From Diogma glabrata (taxonomy: Eukaryota; Arthropoda; Insecta; Diptera; Cylindrotomidae), in the NCBI GenBank assembly GCA_963693315.1, contig OY856187.1:112197746-112261745 (forward strand): 64,000 bases of DNA, in the 5' to 3' direction. Both the position numbers and the translations under genes were made by a program. The notes under the pieces are model-generated. The model saw only the letters and a list, made by a program, of their open reading frames with translations. It was not told the DNA's origin and did not search any database. Below are positions 11,815 to 24,270 of the stretch, piece after piece (position 1 is the first letter of the stretch; each line of letters starts with the position of its first letter).

Positions 11815-12605
11815 TGTTTCGCTATTTTTTCCTAAACAAGCTTGTGACTTTTTTTATTTGTTTGAAATGCTTGTTATTGGATCAGAAATCTGAAGCGTTC
11901 TCTAAAAGCGTTTCTGTTTCCAGATCCGTAAATTTACTAATCCGTTAAAAAGCAATGTAAAGTATGTACACAAACAATAACAACAGTTAAGCCCTTATGG
12001 TCCATTTTTAATGTCATGAGAAATTTAATGTCTTTCGCTCTACTATCCCAACATATGAGTTCATTCAATGTAATGTTAAGGACTTTATGCCTTAAAATAA
12101 CCTTGATCTGAACAGGGTAACTCGAGGAAATTATCAACCGATTTTCAACTTTTTAATTTATTCGTCCTTGCAATAGCTAATGTTAAGCGTAAACCCTTGT
12201 TGAAAATATTAATTTTCACAAGTTTATAGGACTACTTGAATACAAACAATAAGGTCGAAAAAATGAAAAAAAATTCAATCGGTCGCCATTTTGTGGAAAA
12301 TCAAAAAACGTCTACGGACAAAGATAACTAAATTCATACAAATTATATGATAATATAATTTTTTTTTGTGGGGCGAGAATTTGGTTTAGGACTTGAAAGA
12401 CCATAAAAGCTGATAACTCTGATATTATTTAATTTTTTCAATAAAAATTTATGAATACTATAATAAATAAAATAAATAAAACACGATCCCCATTTTCCTT
12501 AATTATCCCCGTCGAAAAATTCCCACAAATCTTATAATTTGATTAATAAAACGTGTCAAACTCGTGACTTCTTTCTCATTTTCCTCATTACAAAATAATT
12601 AAATT
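11815..12605. other. No recognised feature
   Basis: AT-rich sequence upstream (minus-strand sense) of the MADF/BESS-like relic. I looked for an upstream exon with a MADF domain and did not find one. It contains the 12,484-12,530 partner of the short dispersed repeat seen at 9,050-9,100. Confidence 0.45.
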
Positions 12606-12790
12606 TTTTAGAGTGATATACCTTAATATATATGCCTCATATATTGGTCCTTTTCTGTTTTTTATAAGCCTGTCTTTTATAAGCCTATATCATTTTATAA
12701 TGAATGATTAATCAATAAATGTTTACCAATAGATGGCAGACAGTTTTTATTTCTATAATATGTGATTAAAAATATTGAGATTCATCTCTT
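12606..12790 (+). mobile_element. E1: small TIR element (MITE-like), copy 1
   Basis: Related to the copies at 14,735-14,885 (minus) and 43,697-43,835 (plus). Shared features are a start rich in TATATATGCCTCATATATTGG, the internal word GATGGCAGACAG (12,731), and an AT-rich end resembling the inverse of the start. No ORF. TIRs are worn in this copy; see the third copy for the clearest ends. Confidence 0.5.
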
Positions 12791-14734
12791 AATAATTTTG
12801 ACGAACGTCAGTCGGATTAGATTGTATTGTCAAAATTTTTGTGTTTATATTTAGTGATTTTATTTATTTATTACTTATCAATAAATTAAATTAAATCACT
12901 GTTTGCATGATTTAAAAATGTTAAATAAAATGTTAAAGCAAATTTGTATGACGTTAGTACTCAAATACTTGCTTTTAAAATTCAAGTAAACTTAAACTGT
13001 ATACTATAATATTTCAAAAAAACCTAAGAACTAGTAAAAATAGGTGCCCGAAATGAGCATATTCTCGTGCACATAATGTTTGTTGGGGCATCAACAGTCA
13101 ATACAGTGAAGCGAAGTGCACATTTCAAATTAATTTTAAACACAAGTTCAGGAAATCAACCACAGAAATTTAAAGAAACGATTAATTTGCAAATATTTAA
13201 GGTAGAATAAAATAGAGTAATTAACAAAAAAGATCTACCTAGTTTTTTTTAACCCTTCGTATATGACCGCGTGCAAAATAAAATAAACTATTCAAAGCTG
13301 AGACATTTATACTGTTTTTGAACCGTTATATGAAGTTTACTCAACGAACAGGGTTGTAAACGGCTTCCTTTATTTTAAAGTTAAGGTGTTGTAGCAATCC
13401 ATTTGAGAATTTAACCACAACTTCAACATTATCGCCCTTTTTCAAATAAAAATCTAAAACTTTAATAAAACCCCTAAAGTAAATCTCTGCCTATTTCATT
13501 AAAATTTCAAATTACCACAACATTAAAAAACCAAATAACTTTACCGATTCCAATCTATAATATAATAAAATATTCACTGCACACAGTTTTATGCATAATA
13601 TATTCATCTCATCACATTATAAAACTTTGTTACAAGTAAAATGGACATTTTTTTCAGCTTAAACGCATCTGTCTGTGGAAATGCTTTTACGTACGTATAT
13701 GCATGCAACTATGTGTATGCATCAAATATTTATAATAATGTGTACTCATAAAACTGAACAGCAACAGAAAAATATATTCAAATAAAAGTTTGTTGTGTAA
13801 AATTGCAAGAGGAATCAGATGTTTATGTAACGAGTTTTTTATTGCGATTTTTTTATCGCTTTGCATGGAAACGAAAATAAAATAGGACGGTGGAGCAATA
13901 TAGTAACGGTGTATCGAAATACACGACGAGAAAATAAGTAAATTGATTTTTTAACATGACGATGTCGATGCTTTGACAAGCTTTCTTTAAAAGATACTGT
14001 CTGCTCTTTTTTGTATTTGAAAGCTTTTGTTATGCAAACAACCCAATTAGCATGTTTATTTTGCCAAACCTACATCATTTGCGTTTATGTTGGTTTTATA
14101 AGCTATATTTTTACCACACAAGTAGTCATAATTTGAAACGAACGTAATGATTTTATTTGCTTTGGTTGTTCTTATTCTCAAAATATTAAAATTATAATAT
14201 TGCAAACATCTTATTATGGTTCTGAATCAATTATTAAATAACTTAAACTTTTTAAATAAAAAACCCCTCAAGACATTACCCAACGTGTAATTATATTATA
14301 TAAAAATTCTCCTTGTTTCAATTTTTATTTTTGCTGGTGCGATCAAATAGTTTTTTTTTGTACGGACAAATAAGCTTAATAATCGTTTGGTTGTTTTTTG
14401 TTTTGTCACATTATATACTTTGCTTGTTAAGAACGCCCTAATTTCTAGAATTTTGTTTGTTGAATTTAAAATTAATTTGTTGTGATAAACAAGGCATATG
14501 CAAAGTTTAAAAATTAGGTGGAGTTTTATGATTGCAAATTGAAATTAGTTTTTAAACAGTAAATTGTGTGGAAAAAAGAATAACAAAACCTGAACGAATG
14601 GAAAATGATTTTATTGAACAGAAATCGGATATGATGTGTCTGGTCAATATCATTAAAGCTTTTTAAATTTCGTTTTTAGTATATTAAAGACATGTCAAAT
14701 TTATTCAGTAGTGAACCTCAATATTTTAGTCATA
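12791..14734. other. No recognised feature
   Basis: AT-rich sequence between two opposite copies of element E. No coding motif, RNA gene or tandem array was recognised. A few self-complementary words such as TACGTACGTA and TGCATGCA near 13,690-13,705 are present but unremarkable. Confidence 0.5.
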
Positions 14735-14885
14735 TATTGGGGAAATATTAGAGTCTGTCTACCATCTACCGGTTAACATTTATTGAATAAAAAAACATTC
14801 GAAAATGCTGAGTGTGGTGACGGACTAATAAAAAATAGAGAGGGACCAATATATTAGAGAATATTAAGGCCCACCATAATAATAT
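14735..14885 (-). mobile_element. E2: small TIR element, copy 2 (inverted)
   Basis: The reverse complement reads TCTAATATATTGGTCC, then TTTTTTATTAGTCC, AATAAATGTTAAC and GGTAGATGGTAGACAG, then CCCCAATATATGAC. These match E1 word for word in order (ATATATTGGTCC, TTTTATAAGCC, AATAAATGTTTACC, GATGGCAGACAG). Non-coding. Confidence 0.5.
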
Positions 14886-15416
14886 TTCAATTCTGGTAGA
14901 TAATTCTATTGGGATTGTGGTAAAGTTTTCAAATGTTGACACAATTTTAAGTGATCATTTTTGGGAGTCAGCTGGTGAATATCAAGAAAAGATTATGTTT
15001 ATGAAGCGGAATCATTCGTTGGGTTACACAAAACGACAACGCGAACCATATTGTTCTTTGTCAAAAATCAAACAAATTAAAAATGTTTATAAAATAAACT
15101 TACATTTTGCTAAACAATTGTGAAAAGTATTTTAATTTAATGTTCATATCAAATCAAATCAAATCAATCAAATCAAACAAAATATTATCTCAATTATTTA
15201 AATGAAAAAAATATTGAAACTTGAATGAATGATGATTTAAAATTTAAATTACGGAAATATTCCATGAAATAAGGCTGTTGGTCAAACTTTTATAAAAGTT
15301 ATAAAAAGTTTCGATTTTAATTCATTCGATAAGATAAAGTATCAAACTTTGAAGTATCAAAAAAAATAAAGTCTAAACTAAAAAAATTTATTATATATTA
15401 TTATTCTTGTTCAATA
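14886..15416. other. AT-rich interval with an (ATCAA)n microsatellite
   Basis: Around 15,148-15,178 there is a run of ATCAAATCAA-type pentamer repeats. The plus-strand frame at 14,917-15,123 (68 codons) has no known motif and I treat it as chance. Nothing else was recognised. Confidence 0.5.
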
Positions 15417-15572
15417 ATTGCCGGCGCCATTGGCGTAAGATTGGTTAATATATTGTATTGTTTTTCTGATTTAACAAACGCCTGTATCATTGGCGCAACG
15501 ATTGGCTATTATTTTGTTTTATTATTCCTGTTCAACAATCGCCTGTACCTTTGGCGCAACGATTAATTTCCG
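15417..15572 (+). repeat. Three tandem units of about 61 bp
   Basis: Units centre on ATTGGCGTAAGATTGG (15,432), CATTGGCGCAACGATTGG (15,488) and CTTTGGCGCAACGATTAA (15,550), each preceded by a CTGTTCAACAATCGCCTGTA-like segment. Spacing is about 61 bp. The units are more GC-rich than their surroundings. Function unknown. Confidence 0.7.
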
Positions 15573-15768
15573 TGAACCGTAATTTTAGTCACTATGGTTC
15601 ATTAGTGTTGATGAAGTATGGAGGTTTGGATCAATTATAAATAACAGATGACTGTAATATTTTTTTTAATATAATAATTTCAATTTGATGGGAAGGTGGT
15701 TTGGTTCTTCTGGCTTTTGGGGTCATCAGAGTCCCAGTTCATTGTTCATTTGAGTCCGTTTTCTCTTG

Positions 15769-15790
15769 AAATGTTTGCATGCAAACATTT
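15769..15790. promoter_or_regulatory. Perfect 22-bp palindrome with paired POU/octamer-like words
   Basis: The half-site is AAATGTTTGCA and its exact inverse follows with no spacer. The centre contains TTTGCATGCAAA, two overlapping ATGCAAA-type octamer-like words in opposite orientation. A binding role is inference; a palindrome of this length is unlikely by chance at one place but not rare in 64 kb of skewed sequence plus repeats. Confidence 0.3.
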
Positions 15791-15955
15791 GTGCTGGGCT
15801 GAGGAGTCATAATCGAACTCACAGACTGAGACTAGTCGCAATTTCAATCGTCAAGCACGCAAATCCTCGGATGTAATTAATTATGATCCCATTATTAGAA
15901 ACGCAATGTGTTCTTCACAGACTTTGCTTCTATGCCTTAAAGGTTTTTAAAGTTT

Positions 15956-15984
15956 TAGGTAGATTTCATATAAAAATCTACCTA
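15956..15984. other. Small perfect hairpin (11-bp stem, 7-nt loop)
   Basis: TAGGTAGATTT at 15,956-15,966 is followed after 7 bases by its exact inverse AAATCTACCTA at 15,974-15,984. The word GTAGATTTCG also occurs in the C part of element BC (17,486 on the inverse strand; 32,427), so this may be a scrap of that family's end. Confidence 0.4.
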
Positions 15985-16095
15985 TTGCAATGTGCCTCAT
16001 CTCGGAATTTCAGAAAAATTTTGGTGCAAACCGACTAAATATGTTAAGCGGAGACGGAAAAACCAAAAAAAATTTTATAAATATATATGTGTATG

Positions 16096-17516
<1,421 letters not shown>

Positions 17517-20085
17517 GCTCAGATTTTTTTTTGATCATCTATTTTTACGAACCTCACACAAATTTTTTTGTTACGCAAAGACCACTGAAACTTAATATGA
17601 CACTGAAATGCTAAAGTTACCCCCGTAACAACCGTCAGGAGTAAGAAGCCAATACCGCGTGCAACAAATTCTATTTTAAAATAATGGCTCTACGAACTTT
17701 TACAGAAATATTACATCGGCTAAAATCTTATCCATAAATAACATAATTATTTAAATTTGAAAAATCAAATAATTGTTATACAATAATTGTCAATAATAAA
17801 AAATTCTGTGCACCGCAAAATTCTAAAAAATGCCAATGTTTCTTAAATTAAGTTTTCACACACCACACTCATTTGGGTCACAAAAGCTTAAAAGAAAACA
17901 ATAAAATTAATCGTTATAATAAAAAACAACAAATGTTGAACTTTTTTAGTCGGATTAATGAAAAATTTCGCTGGCGTAACAAACAATTTATTATTATAAC
18001 GAGTGTTTTCGTTATATTAATATATTGTTCATTGAACCAATAAAAAGTAATATATTATTCCCGGCTTATAATACCATGACAAATTTTATTGGATTTTTTT
18101 AAGTAATAGTGCAAGCTAGATTATATATAATTTCTTCTTTCACCCCGTAACTTATTTTATGCTTCTATAAACTTTTTTCATTGTTGTTCTAAATCCATAT
18201 TTTTGTGGTAATGTGTATATTTTTTCTAGAACTGATTTAGCCATACTATAGCAAAAATAATAAGATATCGTTTGCTTTTAGCTTACTTAAAAGATTACCT
18301 AAGTTGTATTTCACGACAAAGTATAAATTTTATGTAACAAATGTTAAAGTTTTAATTAAATTTTTTTTTCTTCGAAGCTCAAATAAAAGATTAACGAACT
18401 TTAATTTAAACATTTAAACTTAAACATAAGTTTATACGAACATACATTTTTGTTACAGATTAAATTATTTTCCAAAGTTTTTGTTTATTTTTCAATACAC
18501 ATATTTACAATTTAATTTTCAAAACTGCCGAAAGTTGGATTACGTATTCGTGAAACTATATAAACATTAAAAAAAAACATTGTTATTACGGTACAAGAAA
18601 ATCATAATGTTAAGATAAAGAAAATATGAGGAGACGAAAATGAACTAACCTCATACCACGAATCAACAAAAACAAAATTATAACTGAAAACTCGATAATT
18701 TGAAGATAATCATATGTTAGGTTCGACCATTCCTTATTATTAGTATTTCTCTTAAGGTTGTTTTTTTAATGTATATATTCTTTACTTAAATATAATTTAT
18801 CTTCCACGTTTTTCATCATCGTTAAATTTTTGTTTATCTTATTTAGACGGTATATTATACAGTCGATAACGTTTGAGAGAGCAATGAAAATAAATCAAAG
18901 ATCCGTAAAATTTTAAAATCATGAAAAGCTTACATGATATTGTGCACAGGAGTGATCAAAGTGTTTGCAAGAAATTTTAAAAATTAATTTGAGAACATCT
19001 CAGTTATACAAAATAAAATTGAAGCGTTCAGATGAAAGCTCAAACTGTGATAGTCCAAACCTTTAAACTTGGGGTGATTTCGGGAATTATTTAATGCGAA
19101 TAGAGCTTTTTAAATGTAATGAAGTGCAAGACGGAAAAAAGGTTTCACTCTTTTATTTTATATTTATCACTCTGGATTTATTTAAGGTATTAGTGTGTCG
19201 GCTATTATGTTTCTAAGAAATCAGAAACAAAATGAATCTATAGACTAAAAGTGAATATGTGATCGTTCTTAATACCTTAGCCACGTTCAATTTTGGGGAG
19301 TTTGTGTACGATTTACGTGAGAAAAAATTCAGACTTCTTTGCTTTGCGAAAATGATCTTACTTTTTAAAAAGCTTATTCAAAAATTCCAGAATTATTGTT
19401 AAGTAATACCAATTGCTATAACTTTTAAGAAATTGTGACGTGTCCTTGCTGGTTTGTTCACAGACACGGCACTAATTTTTAACTGAGGACATTTGCTGCA
19501 GTCATTAAAAATCAATTAATTAGTGATATTTACAACAGTTAAAAAATGAATAAATTAAAATGATTATATGCGGAAAAAGAAACAAAAATGGGTTTTTTCC
19601 AAAATTATTGCGAACAAAAAGAAGTTAACTCACACAGCATTGGAAAACTTTTTTTTTACTTTCATTTCCTTATTTTTTAATTTCTCATGAATAAATACTT
19701 TTCAATACTTTAGAATAAAATTTCTTAAGATAACATACGATTGTTACTGGATTAATAAGGATGACTAATTACATCACAAAATAACCTTTTACCAATAAAC
19801 AAGTAACAAAAAAAAAATTGATGATATCGATCGGTTCAAACAGCATTGGAAAAAAATAGGTTTGGATAAAGTTTGTTCGTGCATTTTCTTAGGTTTTGAC
19901 TTTTCTTATAAGGAATTCTCTCAATTTTAACTAAGTTGACTAAATTTTACCAATATCATGACACTTTGCAAAAACAAGTAAGTATAGGTTCCAAGGAAAC
20001 AAACTAACATCTCATGCCAAATCGTTAAAAAAATAGGCCATCGTTAGCCGACACCGCACTTCATTTGCCATTATTTAGATTTTGA
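17517..20085. other. No recognised feature
   Basis: AT-rich DNA between the BC copy and the Penelope-like element. No coding motif, RNA gene, tandem array or long inverted repeat was recognised. The Penelope-like ORF starts abruptly near its right edge, consistent with 5' truncation of that element. Confidence 0.5.
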
Positions 20086-21237
20086 GAACTTTATTATTTT
20101 ATACTTAAAATTAATGAATTGATTATTATAATTCGAATTATTCTACAACAAAATTATTTTACTTTTGATGATAAATTTTTTATTCAAGAAAAAGGGCTTG
20201 CAATGGGATCTCCATTAAGCGGTTTACTCGCTAATGTTTTCTTAAATTATTTTGAAAATAAATTTATATTTTCAAATTTAAATAAACAACAAAATTTAAT
20301 AATTTCGTACTCAAGATATGTTGATGATACCTTCATTTTATTTAATGGTACAATTCGACAAATAGAAATTTTCAAAAATTATTTGAACAATGTTCATCCA
20401 TATATAAAATTTACTCTTGAAATTGAAGATAATAATCAAATAAATTTTTTGGATTTAACAATTTTGAAAAACAATAATAATTTTGAATATAAAATTTACC
20501 GGAAACCTACAACTTCTAGCATTACTATAAATAAAACATCACATCACCCACATTCACAAAAAACAGCAACATTTAACTCACTAATTCATCGCATGCTAAA
20601 TATTCCAATGAATATTCTAAATTTTCAAGAAGAACTAAACACTATAAAATTTATTGCTTTAGATAATGGATATGACTCTAAATTTATTGATAAATTACTT
20701 TCAAGGAAAATAAACAAATTAAATAATCCAAATATTAACAATGAGAATAATATAAAATATGTATCAATGGAATACACAAATATCTTACCAAATATTTTAC
20801 GAAACCATTTTAAAAAATATAAATATAAAATATCCTTCCGCACAAACAATAATTTATATAAAATGTTTAAACCAAAATTAAATGTTAAATTAGAATCTTG
20901 TTCAGGAGTATATAAAATTAAATGTGATTCATGTGGAAAGTTTTACATCGGGAAAACCGGCAGATGTTTCAAAGATAGATTCAAAGAGCATCTTCCAATG
21001 AAGAAAAATAAACAAAATCTAAAGTCTATTTTTGCAAACCATTTAGTTGATAACAATCATAATTATACCAGTTTTGAACAAAATTTGAAGGCTTTACATT
21101 TATGTAATCAAGGTGTTTTAATGGACTCTCTTGAAGAATTTGAAATTTACAAAGGGTTCAAAACACAACCAAATTTAATTTTAAATGACAAACTATCTTT
21201 TAATTCAAATATTTTATACAATTCTATTTTGGAATAA
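20086..21237 (+). CDS. Penelope-like element ORF, 5'-truncated: RT C-half plus GIY-YIG endonuclease
   Basis: The frame is open from 20,086 (after a TGA at 20,083) to TAA at 21,235-21,237, with no internal stop. In order it shows the Penelope RT segment EKGLAMGSPLSGLLANVFLN (20,190-20,250), the catalytic YVDD box in SRYVDDTFIL (near 20,320), NFLDLTIL, and YKIYRKPTTS. The C-terminal endonuclease follows: SGVYKIKCDSCGKFYIGKTG with its CxxC pair (20,905-20,965), GRCFKDRFKEHL, FANHL..NNH, and the acidic LEEFEIYKG (near 21,130). Penelope-like elements combine an RT with a GIY-YIG nuclease that nicks the target. The upstream RT part with the first catalytic aspartate is missing, so the RT cannot be complete, but the nuclease part looks intact. 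No ATG is needed to explain the frame: translation would have begun upstream in the full element. The lack of stops suggests a fairly recent insertion. It is a different family from the fragments at 33.5-37.6 and 54.2 kb. Confidence 0.92.
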   Translation, partial: ELYYFILKINELIIIIRIILQQNYFTFDDKFFIQEKGLAMGSPLSGLLANVFLNYFENKFIFSNLNKQQNLIISYSRYVDDTFILFNGTIRQIEIFKNYLNNVHPYIKFTLEIEDNNQINFLDLTILKNNNNFEYKIYRKPTTSSITINKTSHHPHSQKTATFNSLIHRMLNIPMNILNFQEELNTIKFIALDNGYDSKFIDKLLSRKINKLNNPNINNENNIKYVSMEYTNILPNILRNHFKKYKYKISFRTNNNLYKMFKPKLNVKLESCSGVYKIKCDSCGKFYIGKTGRCFKDRFKEHLPMKKNKQNLKSIFANHLVDNNHNYTSFEQNLKALHLCNQGVLMDSLEEFEIYKGFKTQPNLILNDKLSFNSNILYNSILE

Positions 21238-21480
21238 TTCAATTAAAATTTCTGTTAAAAATCATATTTCATTCATAAAATTAAAATAGCAAGCTTCTAA
21301 AATTTGTTTATAAAAAATAATTTTTATTCAAGTTATTTCAATTAAAATTTTCTGTAGTATGCTTTTTTATCAAACAAAAATTTTGTTGAATGAAAAATGT
21401 TTTTATTTGATTCATAATATTTTCAAATGTTTGAGAATGACCATTTATGGTTGAAACATGTAACAAAATATTATAAAAAA
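21238..21480 (+). other. Probable 3' UTR of the Penelope-like element
   Basis: Downstream of the stop, TTCAATTAAAATTTCTGT (21,238) recurs as TTCAATTAAAATTTTCTGT (21,338). A stretch near 21,432-21,462 reads AGAATGACCATT then GGTTGAAACATGTAACA. Penelope-like and some other retroelements commonly carry a 'GAAGATG...GTCGAAACATGT' type word after the ORF, so the 3' end probably lies around 21,470-21,490. Boundary approximate. Confidence 0.5.
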
Positions 21481-22148
21481 GTTGTTAAAGCAAAAAAACT
21501 ATTAAATTTATTTCAAAAAAACTATTAAATTTATTTTAAATTTATTATTTTGACTATCCCTCCTTTTTTGTCTCCCGATTTAATTTACATACCCTAAGAA
21601 GCAAATTATAGTGACTCTATAGTGACTTTAGGTTGACCCTGTATAACCAAAAAATTGGTTATCTTGCTTTCATTAAAAAATTTGAAGGTTCAGTTGTTAC
21701 AACGCAATTTTACTACAGTGTGAGATGCCCAAATATCCTTGCCGTTGCCACTTCTCTTGTTTAATTGCTAAAGCACATCTGTGAAATTCCATTTCTCTTT
21801 TCCCCGTTTTGATTTATTTTTCAATGTTTATATTTACCACCACAAACCTTTTGTTAGATTATAGATTGAAACCAATTATTAATTTAAAATTTCAATAAAC
21901 AATGGAACCCAAATGATATCGAAGTTTTTGTAAATATATTGAGTTACATTAAATTTATATAGTTATCGCAGTAATGTTTTTGGAAAATTTGGAGTACGAA
22001 TTGACCTAAAATATTGCATTCAATATTTGATTTATCAGCAAATCATATAAGTTTCTGTTAAATTACCTCGATAACATTAAAACGAATGTATGTTTTTTGT
22101 TTATGATATACTGAGACCAATGTATCATAAATCTTGTCTATATATAGT
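21481..22148. other. No recognised feature
   Basis: AT-rich DNA between the Penelope-like element and the long hairpin. A local duplication of AAAAAAACTATTAAATTTATTT lies at 21,495-21,535. Nothing else was recognised. Confidence 0.45.
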
Positions 22149-22285
22149 AATGTATACTGTCTTGTAGTCTTTTTAATATTGAAGGATAAAAACCAAAAAA
22201 ACTACCATTCTACTTGGTCTAGAGCTTGGTAGTTTTTTTGGTTTTGATCCTTTAATATTAAAAAGACTACAAGACAGTATACATT
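22149..22285. repeat. Near-perfect 59-bp-stem hairpin with 19-nt loop
   Basis: Left arm 22,149-22,207 begins AATGTATACTGTCTTGTAGT. Right arm 22,227-22,285 ends ACTACAAGACAGTATACATT. Of 59 positions, 57 pair by Watson-Crick rules, one would be G-U in RNA and one is an A/G mismatch. The loop (22,208-22,226) is TTCTACTTGGTCTAGAGCT. No ORF. It could be a small foldback/MITE or a hairpin-RNA (hpRNA) locus; sequence alone does not decide. Confidence 0.9.
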
Positions 22286-22887
22286 AAAATCAATCATTCT
22301 TTAATTACATACTTAAGGATTCAATAACAAGAATACAAAAACCTGCCTTAACTCAAAACTCCGTCCTACCTTCTGTAACAAATTTTAAGAAAACGTATTT
22401 CAACTTGTTTATTAAACAAGTGATAGTGTTTTAACAAAATAACTAGTTCGGAAAAAAATCAAATTCCTGCAACGGTCGACCATATTTCAATTCTTGCTCT
22501 AAATTAAGAATCAGAACCATCTAAAAAACAGCTACATTAAAACAACCTATTGTCCTATTTTAATTCTTACTCTTTATCAAAATAAAAAAATGATAACTAA
22601 AAATATTAAAATAAATTTCGTAATTCAATTTGTAATTTTAATAAAAGATAACACATTTTACAATAAAATATTTTGTTTTTATGGAGAAAGGGAACGAGAG
22701 AGTTATGATCTTGTTTTTCTTTTTTTTTCCTTCCACTAGAATGGTATATTTTTTATTATGCGATGAAATCTGAATAATTTTTGGGCCAAAAGTGACCAAT
22801 GTATATGAAAAATAGAAAATGCTTGTCAATAAAACATCAGGTATTCTGTTTGATCAGAGCAATTATATTAAGTAAAGTAAAGTAAAA

Positions 22888-23079
22888 ATGTGTAGTGATC
22901 TCAATGATATAGATTGGGAAAGCGTTCCTCGAAATAGACCATCAGTTTAAGTCGATTCAACACATGATTTACCACATTTTTTCAAACAAAAATTACAAAA
23001 AGGTTTTGATTGGTCCGCAAATAATGTTATTACCCTATCATTTGGATCTGATTTAACTTTACCAACTGAACAACTGTAA
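22888..23079 (+). pseudogene. Coding-like relic of unknown family, one in-frame stop
   Basis: From ATG at 22,888 the frame reads MCSDLNDIDWESVPRNRPSV, then TAA, then VDSTHDLPHFFKQKLQKGFD and WSANNVITLSFGSDLTLPTE and ends in TAA at 23,077-23,079 (64 codons). The composition, with W, D, E, P, S and G in balance, is unlike chance frames in this window. It lies just outside the 3' LTR of the BEL/Pao element, on the opposite strand. I do not recognise the family. It could be the N-terminus of another transposon protein or an old exon. Confidence 0.3.
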
Positions 23080-23293
23080 CGAACAAAATGTATAAGCAAT
23101 ACAGTTTGACTGTTCTAGTAGAATACTTATACTTTGAAGACATACTCTAAGTAAGCTTTTTCTATTATTTAAATTCCCTTTTTTTTAATCGAAATTCTTT
23201 TGAAACCGTTTTAGGTGTTCTCCCCAATCAGGATTAGATTGCAGGAAAATTTGGTAATTCATATTTCATTTAGTGTCTCTGCCTAAATGTATC

Positions 23294-23539
23294 TGTTGTA
23301 TGCTCAAAATATCAATTTCATTGTAAAAAATAAATAATACAAATTTAAATTATATTAATAACAAAAATGTAATGTTTATTGCTGTGCTCACAAGTGAAAA
23401 AAAACAAAATTTTTATAACATAATGTCAATCTCCAAGTGCCAACGGCAAACAGTGTTAATTATATAAAATTTTTAGACTTTTTTTATATTTTTTTTAAAT
23501 TTTAGGTAATTTAGGTAATTTTATTTAATGTGAACATTT
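23294..23539 (-). repeat. 3' LTR of the BEL/Pao element
   Basis: On the minus strand it starts TGTTCACATTAAATAAAATT and ends near GAGCATACAACA. The interior (TATTAACAATAAT-type words, GAGCACAGCAATAAACATTAC, TATTATTTATTTT) matches 31,940-32,110 in the same orientation. Immediately upstream are the last codons of pol and a purine-rich stretch near 23,545. Edges are approximate because the second LTR is eroded. Confidence 0.6.
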
Positions 23540-23859
23540 CGGCCTAGTTGAATCAGTTGAAGAGGTTGAAAGTATGCAAAGTTTTGTAACTGGTCTTTTA
23601 AAGTGACCTGCTTTGGTTTTAATGGTGACAACTCGTACTAGACGATAATTTCCTTAATGTATTTCGATTATTCTGCCCATCGAATTTTGTTGGAGGTAAG
23701 TTCTCATGTTTCAACACGACCAAATCACTCAATTGTACATTTTTTGATTCATTTTTCTATTTATGTCTCTGTTGAAGCTGTTTAAGACATTTTCGCTGCC
23801 ATCTCCTCGAAAAAATGCTGTGTCATTCTTTGTAAATGTTGCCATCGTGGAAGGTATGA

Positions 23860-24270
23860 TGAAGATTATAGATCATGATCTGGTTCTAGAATTGCTTGTG
23901 GAGCGCTTGGGGGAATAAAATGCCAATTAGTATTTTGATTTAATAAAGTTTTTGAAATTGAATTTTGTGTTTTGAATATGTTTTTGACACCAACAAAATT
24001 TGTGCCGTTATCGCAGTAGTTATCTGTGCACAATCATTTCCTTGAAATAAATCTGGTCAGCACAGGTATGAACGTGTCACTTGATATATCAGTTACCAAC
24101 TCTATATGAACTGCCATTCTACTAAAGCATTCAAAAATGGCAATGTAGCTTTTAAAGATTTTGTCACCTTGACCTTTCAGTGATTTTAACAATAATGAAC
24201 CTACAAAATCTACACCAGTTTTCAAAAATGGTCTAGAATGATTAACTCTAAATTCAGGTACATTGACCAT
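23860..24270 (-). pseudogene. BEL/Pao integrase domain
   Basis: The minus frame from 24,270 reads RVNHSRPFLKTGVDFVGSLL, with the first catalytic aspartate in GVDFVG, then FKSYIAIFECFSRMAVHIEL and VTDISSDTFIPVLTRFIS. After a frameshift near 24,035 it continues CTDNYCDNGTNFVGVKNIFK (second aspartate in DNGTNFVG) and NWHFIPPSAPQA, the usual segment just before the catalytic glutamate. The remaining C-terminus is scrambled, but RPVTKLC-like words occur near 23,590. Confidence 0.85.
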
